This document shows positions 57,222 to 64,000 of a stretch of DNA of 64,000 bases, in pieces. Source of the stretch: Streptomyces sp. TN58 (GTDB taxonomy: Bacteria > Actinomycetota > Actinomycetes > Streptomycetales > Streptomycetaceae). The stretch spans positions 558,001 through 622,000 of the forward strand of contig NZ_CP018870.1 in NCBI RefSeq assembly GCF_001941845.1. The letters are read 5' to 3'. The notes under the pieces are model-generated. The model was given only the letters and a program-made list of their open reading frames with translations, was not told the origin of the DNA and did no database searches. The number at the start of each line of letters is the position of its first letter. Position 1 is the stretch's first letter. The position numbers and the translations under genes were made by a program.

Positions 57222-59420
57222 TCAGGCCGGGATCAGTGCGCGCAGGTTTTCCGGGGTGATCACCACTGACTGCGGGTGGAGTCCTTCCGGACGCTCCAGG
57301 CCGACGTACGTGACCGGGCCGTTCGGGACCTGGGTGCCGTCCCACCACGTGATGGCCGTGGACCGGTCGGCCGACCGGTCGGCCATCAGGCCGATCAGGT
57401 GCCGGACCGTCAGGTGGTCGCGTTCGACGATGCCGCGCACCAGGGTGGCGACCGACACCCTGTTGCCCTCGACCCGGTTGGCGCTCGGGCTGCCCTTCAG
57501 GTACAGGTGCAGCCACTTGGCGTACCACCTGCCGTCGTCCCCTCGCAGGAACACCAGTGGCAGGGCGACCCTGCCCGTCCCCCGCATCTGCGACTTCATG
57601 CGGACCGTTCGCGGCTCGAAGGGGCGGCCCTTCTGATCGGCGTCGCGCAGCATGAAGCCGAAGAACGACTCGGCGACCTCCTCGAAGCCCTCCCCGGCGA
57701 AGATGTTGACCTGCGGGACGATGAAATCGCCGCGTACGGCGTCCAGGCGCAGGTTGATGAACTCCGAGGCACCGTCGGGCGCCGGGGCGTCGGTGATGTC
57801 CCCCGAGTGTTCGCCTTCGAGGTTCTGCAGGGCCGTGTACGACAGCCAGGTCAGCGTTTCGTACGACCCGTCCAGCATGAGCGCCGACAGGTCGAAGTCG
57901 GTGCTGCGCTGCGCCTGCCGCCAGTGGACGAAGAACCGCAGCAGCTCCCCGTCGACGGGCGAGACGGAGCCCCTGGGCAGTACGCCGAGTCCGGCGGCCG
58001 TCGCCTTGCCGCTGAGCGGCAGTGCGACGTCGAGGACGGCGGGGTCGACCAGCAGGTGCTCCGGCTCCGGGAGCCGGCGCCGCGTCTCGGCGTCGAGGGC
58101 CGCGGCGAGGCGCTTGGTCTCGGGTTCCGGCACGGGCGGGCGGGTGTCCGTGGTGACCCAGGCGCGGCCCCCGCGGTTGACGAAGAACCGGCGCGCGGGG
58201 TGCGCCTGCGCCTGGGTCCGGTTGTGGAGGTGTTCGCGTACGGACAGCAGGACCCGGCCGGAGACCTGCGGGGCCGCCTCCTCGGCGGCGGCCGTGACCG
58301 CGTCGCGCTCCGCCTGCCCGGGGCAGGCGCGCAGCAGCCGGTCCAGGGAGCGCAGCAGCTTGCCCGGGGCGGCGGACGCCAGCAGCCGTGCCGCGCCCGT
58401 GACGTCGTCGGCGCCGAGCAGTTCCTCGACGCGGCTGTCGAGGGTCCGGGCGTCCTTCTCGCCGCGGGCGACGGCGAACACGTCGGCGGCGTGCGGCCAG
58501 CGCGGGTACTCGTGCGGGTGGAGGCGCTCGCCGAGGCGCTTGAACGCCTCGCGGTGCGCGCTGACGTCGGCGAGCTTGGCGGGGGACGCGGCGACGACCG
58601 CGTCCAGGCCGGCGAGGAGGGCGCGGCGGACCGGTCGGGTCAGCGACCGGAAGCGGGTCGGTTCGGCGAGGGACACGTCGCCGTCCGACAGGGCGCAGGC
58701 CAGGCGCAGGGCGTCGGTGACGGTGTCCAGCAGGAGGTGTGCGCCGCGGTCGAGGCGGGCGCGGTTGACGACGGCGCGGTTCTCCCGGACCGGGATCTGC
58801 GCGGGCTGGGGGCCGTCGGCGCAGTGCTCGGCGAGCACCGCGAGGTCGCGCAAGTCCTCCTCGCCCAACGGCGTGGCACTGCCTGCCAGGCCCAGGTACA
58901 GGGCGGTGACCTCGGCTTCGGGGGCGCCGCCCGCGTGCAGGACCGTCATGCGGTCGCCGAGGGCGGCGATCAGCTCGTCGTGCGCGGTGAGCATCTCTTC
59001 GTACGTGTGCCGGTAGGTGCCGTACGTCGGGAGGCTCAGCAGGTCGACGACACCGGACCGGAGCTGGTCGAGGATGCCGGCCCGGGAGTCGTCGCGGTCG
59101 AGCGCCTCGCGGATGCACTGCGTCCAGAAGTCGAGCGTGTCCGGCACGTTGGCGGGGAAGTCGACGAAGTAGGCGTTGTGCCGGACGTGGTCCCCGACCA
59201 TCGCGCGAACGGTGTCCAGCGTGCGTGACGCGGTGTCGAGGACGCTCTCCTCGGCCAGGCCCGACAGGCGCTCCAGCAGTTCCCCCGAGAGCTTGAAGCC
59301 CAGGGACATCAGCGCTGCGTCGAACTGCCGCGCCGCGGCACCGCCTTGCCCTGCCGGCCCGGAGGGGGCGGGGAGGTGGTGGGTGTGTCGGATGACCAGG
59401 GATTCGAGAGGATGGGCCAT
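57222..59420 (-). CDS. Large protein with TerD-like C-terminal domain
   Basis: 732 aa from ATG 59420. About 1-480 is helical and Ala/Leu-rich with repeats of short Asp/Arg motifs. From about 500 a TerD/TerE-like domain is suggested: STDFDLSALMLDGSYETLTWLSYTALQN, HSGDITDAPAPDGASEFINLRLD, IVPQVNIFAGEGFEEVAESFFGFML. TerD domains bind Ca2+ and mark stress or phage-linked Ter systems. The usual TerABCDE neighbours are absent, so this is a solitary member. Start uncertain, since no clear ribosome-binding site. Confidence 0.75.
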   Translation of the reverse strand: MAHPLESLVIRHTHHLPAPSGPAGQGGAAARQFDAALMSLGFKLSGELLERLSGLAEESVLDTASRTLDTVRAMVGDHVRHNAYFVDFPANVPDTLDFWTQCIREALDRDDSRAGILDQLRSGVVDLLSLPTYGTYRHTYEEMLTAHDELIAALGDRMTVLHAGGAPEAEVTALYLGLAGSATPLGEEDLRDLAVLAEHCADGPQPAQIPVRENRAVVNRARLDRGAHLLLDTVTDALRLACALSDGDVSLAEPTRFRSLTRPVRRALLAGLDAVVAASPAKLADVSAHREAFKRLGERLHPHEYPRWPHAADVFAVARGEKDARTLDSRVEELLGADDVTGAARLLASAAPGKLLRSLDRLLRACPGQAERDAVTAAAEEAAPQVSGRVLLSVREHLHNRTQAQAHPARRFFVNRGGRAWVTTDTRPPVPEPETKRLAAALDAETRRRLPEPEHLLVDPAVLDVALPLSGKATAAGLGVLPRGSVSPVDGELLRFFVHWRQAQRSTDFDLSALMLDGSYETLTWLSYTALQNLEGEHSGDITDAPAPDGASEFINLRLDAVRGDFIVPQVNIFAGEGFEEVAESFFGFMLRDADQKGRPFEPRTVRMKSQMRGTGRVALPLVFLRGDDGRWYAKWLHLYLKGSPSANRVEGNRVSVATLVRGIVERDHLTVRHLIGLMADRSADRSTAITWWDGTQVPNGPVTYVGLERPEGLHPQSVVITPENLRALIPA

Positions 59421-59674
59421 CCGGGCATGGTCCCAGACCGCCCGACCCGGCCGCACTCGCGTTTTCGCACACCGGAGCGACGAAGCGGGTACCGGTCCGC
59501 TCCCGGGGAGAGGGGCGCACACCGCGTACGCCTGCCGGACCGCCTACGCCGACACGACGTTGCCGTCGAGGTACGCCGGTCCGAGATCGACGTCCGCAGG
59601 GCTGCCGCACGGGCGGGATTCCGGTGAGGTACCCTCCGCTCGATCATCCACACCGCGCCGCCCGGGGACGAACC

Positions 59675-60415
59675 ATGCCCATACGCTTTGCATCACGGAC
59701 CTCCGGCGTGCCGGCTCTCGTGGCCGTCGCCACACTGGCCGTCGCCGGCTGCGGGGCGGATCCTGCAAAGCCTGCCTCCGAGCCCGCGCGCCCCGAGCCC
59801 GTCGCCGCCTCCGTCTCCCCTTCCGCCGTGGCCTCCGCGAGCCGCCCGCTGACCGCCGAGCAGCTGGTGGCCGCCGCACTGCCGCAGGAGAGCCCGGACG
59901 CGGACTGGCATCCCGTCTCCGTCCGCGAGCCCCGGGTCGTCGACTGGAAGGACCAGATCTCCGATCCTGCCTGCCGGCAGCTGCTGGCCGCCGCCCATGC
60001 CCGGCGTCCCTCCCAGCCGGCTCCGGCCGTGGTGGACCAGACGTTCAACTGGGAGAACGACAACGGCGGCAGATCCACCCTCGCCTCGTACGGGAACTCC
60101 GGCGCTGTGGCGGTGTTCGAGGAGGTTCGCGAGGGGCTGAGCACCTGCCGGTACTACGAGAGCCCGGCCCCCACCACGCCCTACAAGGGCACGGTCACAG
60201 TCGACACCGCCCCGAAGCTCGGGGACGAAGCGGTGCAGTTCGAGATCACCGCCCCCACCGAGGTGGGCCCGCACGTCACCCGGTACACCGTGGTCCGCAC
60301 CGGAAGCGTCATCGCCACGTTCACCAAACTGTCGGTCGGCGGCCGCGACATACGTACCTTCCCGCCTTCCGTGATCGCCCAGCAGATCTCTCTCCTGCAG
60401 CAGGCACAGCGCTGA
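59675..60415 (+). CDS. Lipoprotein with PknH-type sensor-like domain
   Basis: 246 aa. Type II signal peptide: VATLAVAGC, with the lipobox Cys at about 26. Then an Ala/Pro/Ser linker and, from about 55, a domain like the extracellular PknH/sensor family (LPQESPDADWHPV, PACRQLLAAAHA, VDQTFNWENDNGG, VTRYTVVRTGSVIATFTKL) with a pair of Cys. Probably anchored on the outer face of the membrane. Function unknown. Confidence 0.82.
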   Translation: MPIRFASRTSGVPALVAVATLAVAGCGADPAKPASEPARPEPVAASVSPSAVASASRPLTAEQLVAAALPQESPDADWHPVSVREPRVVDWKDQISDPACRQLLAAAHARRPSQPAPAVVDQTFNWENDNGGRSTLASYGNSGAVAVFEEVREGLSTCRYYESPAPTTPYKGTVTVDTAPKLGDEAVQFEITAPTEVGPHVTRYTVVRTGSVIATFTKLSVGGRDIRTFPPSVIAQQISLLQQAQR

Positions 60416-60456
60416 GATACGGGCCTCCGCGACGCCGGAGGCTGATGCTCGTATGC

Positions 60457-61449
60457 TCAGGCGCCCTTGAGGCAGCTGAGCGCGGACATGGCCTCGCGCT
60501 CGATACGTGCCAGATCGCCCATGACCGCGCCGGCCTGGACGAGGCACTGGGCATCGCCCCTCTCACCGGCCTCATTGATCAAGGCCGCTGCCTCCGTCCA
60601 GAGGACGGCTGCCTCGGCGTACAGCCTGTGGCCGGTACGCAGGTGGCTGCTGTCCAGCAGTTCGGTGCACTCAGCGAGGAAGTCGCGGTAGACGTTGCGG
60701 AACAGGGCGCCGCCGGTACCGGCCTTCTCCATGAGCGATGCCGCCTGGGGCAGGTCCCGTTGCGGGTCGTCGGTGCACTGGAGCCAGGTCCGCACCAGCC
60801 TGCCGGCCTTCTCGATGCCGCGGTGGCCCAGGTTGGCGATGGGCGGGTTGAGGAAGGCGTCGGCGCAGGCGGTGATCGCCGGGACGATCTGTCCGTGCGG
60901 GGCGGGCATGTTCTTCGGAGTGGTGAGGGTGAAGGACCGGTGCTTGGCAGTCATCGGGCCCCGCGCGGCCCTGGCCCGCGCCAGGCTGGACAGGCTGGTG
61001 GAGACCGCTCCGCCCTGCTGGTCGGTGTCCACCAGGTAGGCGGTGTGATCGTCGTAGCCGTACAAGGCGACGATGTGGCCGCCGAAGTGGACCTTGGAGC
61101 CGAAGTAGTCAAGGTGGTGGCTGTCGAGCTGGAGTCCGACGGGGTGGCCGGCGTCGATCGAGGCCGCGACGTTGTCCCATGCCTTGCGTGGGGAGGTGGT
61201 CTCCTGGACCTGGAGTCGCAGCCGAAGCCTGGCGGCCAGGTTCCGGGTGAGGTCGAAGGGTTTGACGCGCCCTCCGAGGAAGGGAAAGTCCATTTTCTTG
61301 CTGTTCCAGTAGAGGAAGGACAGGCCTGAGGCGAGACCGAACAGCATGGGTTCGGAGAGATCGAGTCCTTGGTGCCGGAGCAACAGCCCCAGGGTGGTCG
61401 TCTCGCAGTGCTGCGTGCCGCGCGCGTCGATGTCTTTCACCGTGGTCAT
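60457..61449 (-). CDS. BtrH_N/DUF4872 protein with intact Cys
   Basis: 330 aa from ATG 61449; AGGGGG is well spaced. N-terminal catalytic-type start GTQHCETTTLGLLLRHQGLDLSEPMLFGLASGLSFLYW keeps the Cys after His. The middle segment VGLQLDSHHLDYFGSKVHFGGHIVALYGYDDHTAYLVDTDQQGG supplies His and Asp for a papain-like triad. Helical DUF4872 C-terminus. BtrH-type enzymes transfer acyl groups in natural-product pathways and are seen in peptide-modification clusters. No biosynthetic genes flank it. Paralogue of 48990-49997. Confidence 0.82.
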   Translation of the reverse strand: MTTVKDIDARGTQHCETTTLGLLLRHQGLDLSEPMLFGLASGLSFLYWNSKKMDFPFLGGRVKPFDLTRNLAARLRLRLQVQETTSPRKAWDNVAASIDAGHPVGLQLDSHHLDYFGSKVHFGGHIVALYGYDDHTAYLVDTDQQGGAVSTSLSSLARARAARGPMTAKHRSFTLTTPKNMPAPHGQIVPAITACADAFLNPPIANLGHRGIEKAGRLVRTWLQCTDDPQRDLPQAASLMEKAGTGGALFRNVYRDFLAECTELLDSSHLRTGHRLYAEAAVLWTEAAALINEAGERGDAQCLVQAGAVMGDLARIEREAMSALSCLKGA

Positions 61450-61626
61450 GCGGTGCCCCCTGGACAAGGTGATCGGTCGGGTGATCGGTGCATTCTCGCC
61501 CTGCCGTTGCCGCTGCCGTTGCCGGTCCACCGGCCCGCTGTCGGCTGCGACCAGGCGTGGCCCGCCGGTTCGGGAACGGCCACGCTCTTGCCGGACCCGG
61601 CCCGCGGGTGGGGCCATGATGGAGGC

Positions 61627-62031
61627 ATGGCCGATCACGACGATTTCCTGGCGTGGGTACGGACCACGTTGTACGAGGCGGAGGTCGCGCTGCACAACGG
61701 CGACGCGGCGCCACGGCGTGCCCTCTGGTCGCACACCGAGCCCGTGAGCGTCCTCGGAGCGTGGCGCAGTGCGGTCGGCCGCGACGAGCTCGACAGCCTC
61801 TTCACCGACCTGGCGCAGGGCTTCAGCGACTGCACGTCCTACGAGTACGAGCTGCAGGCCTACGACGTCAGCGGGGACATGGCCTACACGGTCGGTCTGG
61901 AGCACACGTCCGCCTCCGTGGAGGGGCAGCCCCGTACCTACACGCTGCGGGCCACCCAGGTCTACCGCAGGGAGGACGGCGCGTGGAAGGTGGCACACCG
62001 CCACGCGGACACCGTGACCCTGACTCCCTGA
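61627..62031 (+). CDS. SnoaL-like/NTF2-fold protein
   Basis: 134 aa, GGAGGC before the ATG. NTF2-like: MADHDDFLAWVRTTLYEAEVALHNGDAAPRRALWSHTEPVSVLG, ELDSLFTDLAQGFSDCTSYEYELQAYDVSGDMAYTVGLEHT, then TYTLRATQVYRREDGAWKVAHRHAD. Matches SnoaL-like/DUF4440-type domains. Ligand or substrate unknown. Divergent from the BtrH-like gene. Confidence 0.85.
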   Translation: MADHDDFLAWVRTTLYEAEVALHNGDAAPRRALWSHTEPVSVLGAWRSAVGRDELDSLFTDLAQGFSDCTSYEYELQAYDVSGDMAYTVGLEHTSASVEGQPRTYTLRATQVYRREDGAWKVAHRHADTVTLTP

Positions 62032-62486
62032 CTTCCTGCCGATGGCGGCTGACCCGGCCCATCCCGCTCGCGTCGAGCCCGCCGCCGATCTCCCGGCCGT
62101 CGACGATCACAGCGAGTGCCACCGCGATCGGCGGCCAGAGCGCATACACGGTCCAGGAGCCGGGGACCGTGGCGGCGTATCCCAGGGCCCGGCACCCGGC
62201 TCCCAGTTCTGGACCAGGCGCTTACGGGCGCATGGGGCAGCTGGTGCCAGGGACCCCCAGCCCCGAATCGGGTCGGCGGCCGGGCATGGGCGGTGGTGGT
62301 GGGGGTAGGTGTGTAGTAGCCGTTGGCGATATCCGTGCCGCCGCGTCCTGCCCTCAGAAGCCATTCGCGGGGTGGGGGTGTTCCTGGTCCGGGCCTCCTC
62401 GACCGCGCGGCCGCCGAATGCCGCGCACTTCTTTCCCGCTGTAGCGCGCGGAAAGGGAGGGCTCCGATCCGACAGGACGGCCCAGC
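62032..62486. other. Intergenic region before the STAS genes
   Basis: 455 bp without a supported gene. The minus and plus frames here have atypical composition. A promoter for the STAS gene should lie near its 3' end, but no confident -10/-35 was found. Confidence 0.45.
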
Positions 62487-62831
62487 ATGCAACCGCACTC
62501 CGGTCAGAGCTTGTCCCCCACCCTCGGTCTCCGCGTGGCCGTGCGCCCCGGCCGGACGGTTCTGACCGTGGCCGGCGAGCTCGACATGGACACCGCGCCG
62601 CACCTCGCCGAGGCCACCGGCACCATCGACCTGCACCGTCGGACCCTCACCCTGGACCTGTCGGCCGTCACGTTCATCGACTCCAGCGGCCTCAACGCCC
62701 TCCTCGCCCTGCGCCACCGCGTCGGCCTGGCGGGCGGAGCGCTGGAACTCACCGGTCTACGCGACCAGCCTCTGCACCTGCTGGACCTCACGGAAACCCG
62801 CCCCCTGTTCACCCTCCGTCTCGGGCACTGA
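62487..62831 (+). CDS. STAS-domain anti-sigma factor antagonist
   Basis: 114 aa. STAS fold: VAVRPGRTVLTVAGELDMDTAPHLAEA, LTLDLSAVTFIDSSGLNALLAL with the conserved phospho-acceptor Ser in DSSGL, then GGALELTGLRDQPLHLLDLT. Binds an anti-sigma kinase (HATPase) when unphosphorylated. Members of such systems respond to PP2C phosphatases like the one at 1167-3599. Confidence 0.9.
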   Translation: MQPHSGQSLSPTLGLRVAVRPGRTVLTVAGELDMDTAPHLAEATGTIDLHRRTLTLDLSAVTFIDSSGLNALLALRHRVGLAGGALELTGLRDQPLHLLDLTETRPLFTLRLGH

Positions 62832-62917
62832 CCCGCTGCCGCGCGGAGGGGTACCGGGGCGCGGGGGCGTACCGTACCGTCACGGTGTGTAGATCCACTC
62901 GTGTTCCAGGAGGCCGT

Positions 62918-63238
62918 GTGATTGCGCCCAAGGTGACGGTCCGCACCGACGTCGACAGCGTGCGGGTCGTCGTGTGCTCCGGCGAGTTCGACCTCGACAC
63001 CACCGGACTCCTGGTGGACGCGTGCGACGTCCAGACGCTCCCGGCCGGTCTCCTGGTCGTCGATGTGCGGCAGGTGGAGTTCGGCGACTCCAGCTTCCTC
63101 AACGCGCTCATCCGGCTGCGCAACACCCGTCCTCTCGCCCTCCAGGGCCCGCTCCCGTCCCAGTTGCGGAGGATGCTGGAGATGACCGGTGCCCTGGCGC
63201 TGTTCGAAATCCGCGACACCCCAGACCGTGCCGGCTGA
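62918..63238 (+). CDS. Second STAS-domain protein
   Basis: 106 aa from GTG 62918 with a perfect AGGAGG. IAPKVTVRTDVDSVRVVVCSGEFDLDTTGLLVDACD, LLVVDVRQVEFGDSSFLNALIRL (Ser retained in GDSSF). A paralogue of the preceding protein with a divergent phospho-site context. In the same orientation as the first STAS and the HATPase gene. Confidence 0.88.
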   Translation: MIAPKVTVRTDVDSVRVVVCSGEFDLDTTGLLVDACDVQTLPAGLLVVDVRQVEFGDSSFLNALIRLRNTRPLALQGPLPSQLRRMLEMTGALALFEIRDTPDRAG

Positions 63239-63293
63239 GCCGCTCGGGGCAGGCAGCCGGAATCTCTGGCGGCGCCTGGGGCAGGCGCTCCGT

Positions 63294-63692
63294 ATGAGGC
63301 CTCGATCAGGCAGGACGGGTCTCCCGGCCAAGGTGAACTGTGCGCAGGCCCGGGAGACCGCCCGCCGCGTCCTCGCCGAACACGACGCACCCCCTGCTCT
63401 GGTCGCAGACGTGCTGACCGTGGTCAGCGAACTCGTCTCCAACGCCATCCGCCACGGCGGAGGCCTCACCGGCTTCCGCATCGCCGTCTCGGCCGGCCAG
63501 GTCACCATCGAGGTCTCCGACCGCTCACCCCTCCCACCGCACCTGCGCCCGCCCTCCCCCGACACACCGGGCGGCTTCGGGTGGCGCGTGGTGAGAACCC
63601 TCGCCCCCGGCACCTTCATCCGCTTCCACCGCGGCGGCAAAACCATCACCGCCACCCTCCCCACCCCCGGCAGCCCTCCCCCGACGCCCTGA
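63294..63692 (+). CDS. RsbW-like serine-kinase ATPase (anti-sigma type)
   Basis: 132 aa from ATG 63294. HATPase_c: AQARETARRVLAEHDAPPALVADVLTVVSELVSNAIRHGGG (N-box), VTIEVSDRSPLPP (G1), GGFGWRVVRTLAPGTF (G2-like). Streptomyces carry many such stand-alone Bergerat ATPases. With the two STAS genes this makes a partner-switch set; its sigma factor is not in the window. Confidence 0.85.
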   Translation: MRPRSGRTGLPAKVNCAQARETARRVLAEHDAPPALVADVLTVVSELVSNAIRHGGGLTGFRIAVSAGQVTIEVSDRSPLPPHLRPPSPDTPGGFGWRVVRTLAPGTFIRFHRGGKTITATLPTPGSPPPTP

Positions 63693-63875
63693 GGAAGCCG
63701 CCGCCCGAGCAGCACGCGCCCCGGACCCGGCCGCTCACCGTGACGTACGCGGGTGCAGCGTGCGGCGGGCAGGCCGATGGATGAGCAGCATGGGTCATTC
63801 GCACGGCTCCGGCCTTTGCCGCGGTCGATCCGTCCGCGGTTCCGCGGTGCGGGGAGCCCCTTCGCCCGTACGGGC

Positions 63876-64000
63876 TCAGGCCGTCTCTTCGGCGGTCGGC
63901 AGCGCCGCCGGGGAGCGGGAACCGGCGACGGCCGCCGTGGCGCGGCGGCGGGGTCCCGCGGCGCGGCAGCCCAGGCAGTCGGCGTGCCCGGTACGCCCCG
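63876..64000 (-). CDS. C-terminus of small membrane protein (runs off window)
   Basis: Frame GHADCLGCRAAGPRRRAT, then AVAGSRSPAALPTAEETA and stop at 63876-63878. Continues past base 64000. It is the parent or sister of the altered copy at 51289-51810; identity over the shared 112 bp is perfect. Confidence 0.7.
   Translation of the reverse strand, partial: GRTGHADCLGCRAAGPRRRATAAVAGSRSPAALPTAEETA
63885..63996. repeat. 112-bp perfect direct repeat, right copy
   Basis: Matches 51544-51655; same orientation. The first mismatch beyond it is at 63997. Confidence 0.9.

Noticed and set aside
56617..59610. 997-aa minus-strand frame
   Set aside because: Overlaps the TerD-like gene in a wrong register; low-complexity Pro/Arg/Gly.
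59176..61329. 717-aa plus-strand frame
   Set aside because: Spans three genes on two strands without any domain.

Overview
The window is chromosomal DNA of a Streptomyces or very close relative. The evidence is very high GC with strong G/C third-position codon bias, a rodlin gene, a GH19 chitinase with tandem DasR-type sites, an ECF42 sigma factor with its DGPF partner, a DtxR/IdeR-type iron box, and many GTG starts and ATGA/GTGA stop-start overlaps. Most of the window looks like ordinary chromosome. About 51.5-57.2 kb is accessory in character.

Layout. 0-9.6 kb: two paralogous small proteins, an ANTAR-GAF-PAS-PP2C phosphatase, an N-terminal-Cys amidotransferase beside a YbdK-type carboxylate-amine ligase, two helical/charged hypotheticals, an SDR, a PRC-barrel protein and an Ecm4/YqjG-like reductase. 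9.7-19.6 kb: LacI regulator, DUF4360 secreted protein, galactose-oxidase-like radical copper oxidase, HutD/Ves plus DUF4180 pair, a divergent MarR/MFS pair with tandem operators, DinB protein, F420-type oxidoreductase and an iron-box-controlled FprA-like reductase. 19.7-30.3 kb: DUF5302 peptide, single rodlin under a sigma-BldN-like promoter, DasR-type chitinase, large LAL regulator, subtilase, DUF1838 and DUF1996 proteins, and an ECF sigma/zinc anti-sigma pair with a self-type promoter.

30.3-31.4 kb holds the most unusual object. On the minus strand, just downstream of a conserved 243-aa protein of unknown function, are two tandem RNA modules. Each carries a complete set of tRNA arms in circularly permuted order: anticodon 3' strand, T arm, acceptor 3' strand, 7-8 nt joining loop, acceptor 5' strand, D arm, anticodon 5' strand. 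They are either permuted tRNA genes or tRNA mimics such as bacterial Y RNAs (YrlA).

31.6-48 kb: two overlapping ATP-grasp genes plus a DMT-type transporter, a NodB deacetylase-GT2 synthase fusion, a DUF2330 protein, a two-component system divergent from a LolD/FtsX-type ABC exporter, a stand-alone condensation-domain protein, and ECF42 plus DGPF. 48-51.4 kb: thioredoxin-like protein lacking CXXC, BtrH/DUF4872-like protein lacking its usual Cys, DUF1304-TetR operon and cold-shock protein.

51.5-64 kb: a 112-bp perfect direct repeat recurs 12,341 bp downstream at the window edge. Inside lie a transposase relic, a frameshifted gene, orphan immunity-type genes (Imm53, SUKH-like), an intact IS5-family element with a canonical -1 slippery site, a large TerD-like protein, a lipoprotein, a second BtrH-like protein and an SnoaL-like protein. 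The right end has a STAS-STAS-HATPase partner-switching group.

All functional statements come from reading motifs by eye; no database search was possible.
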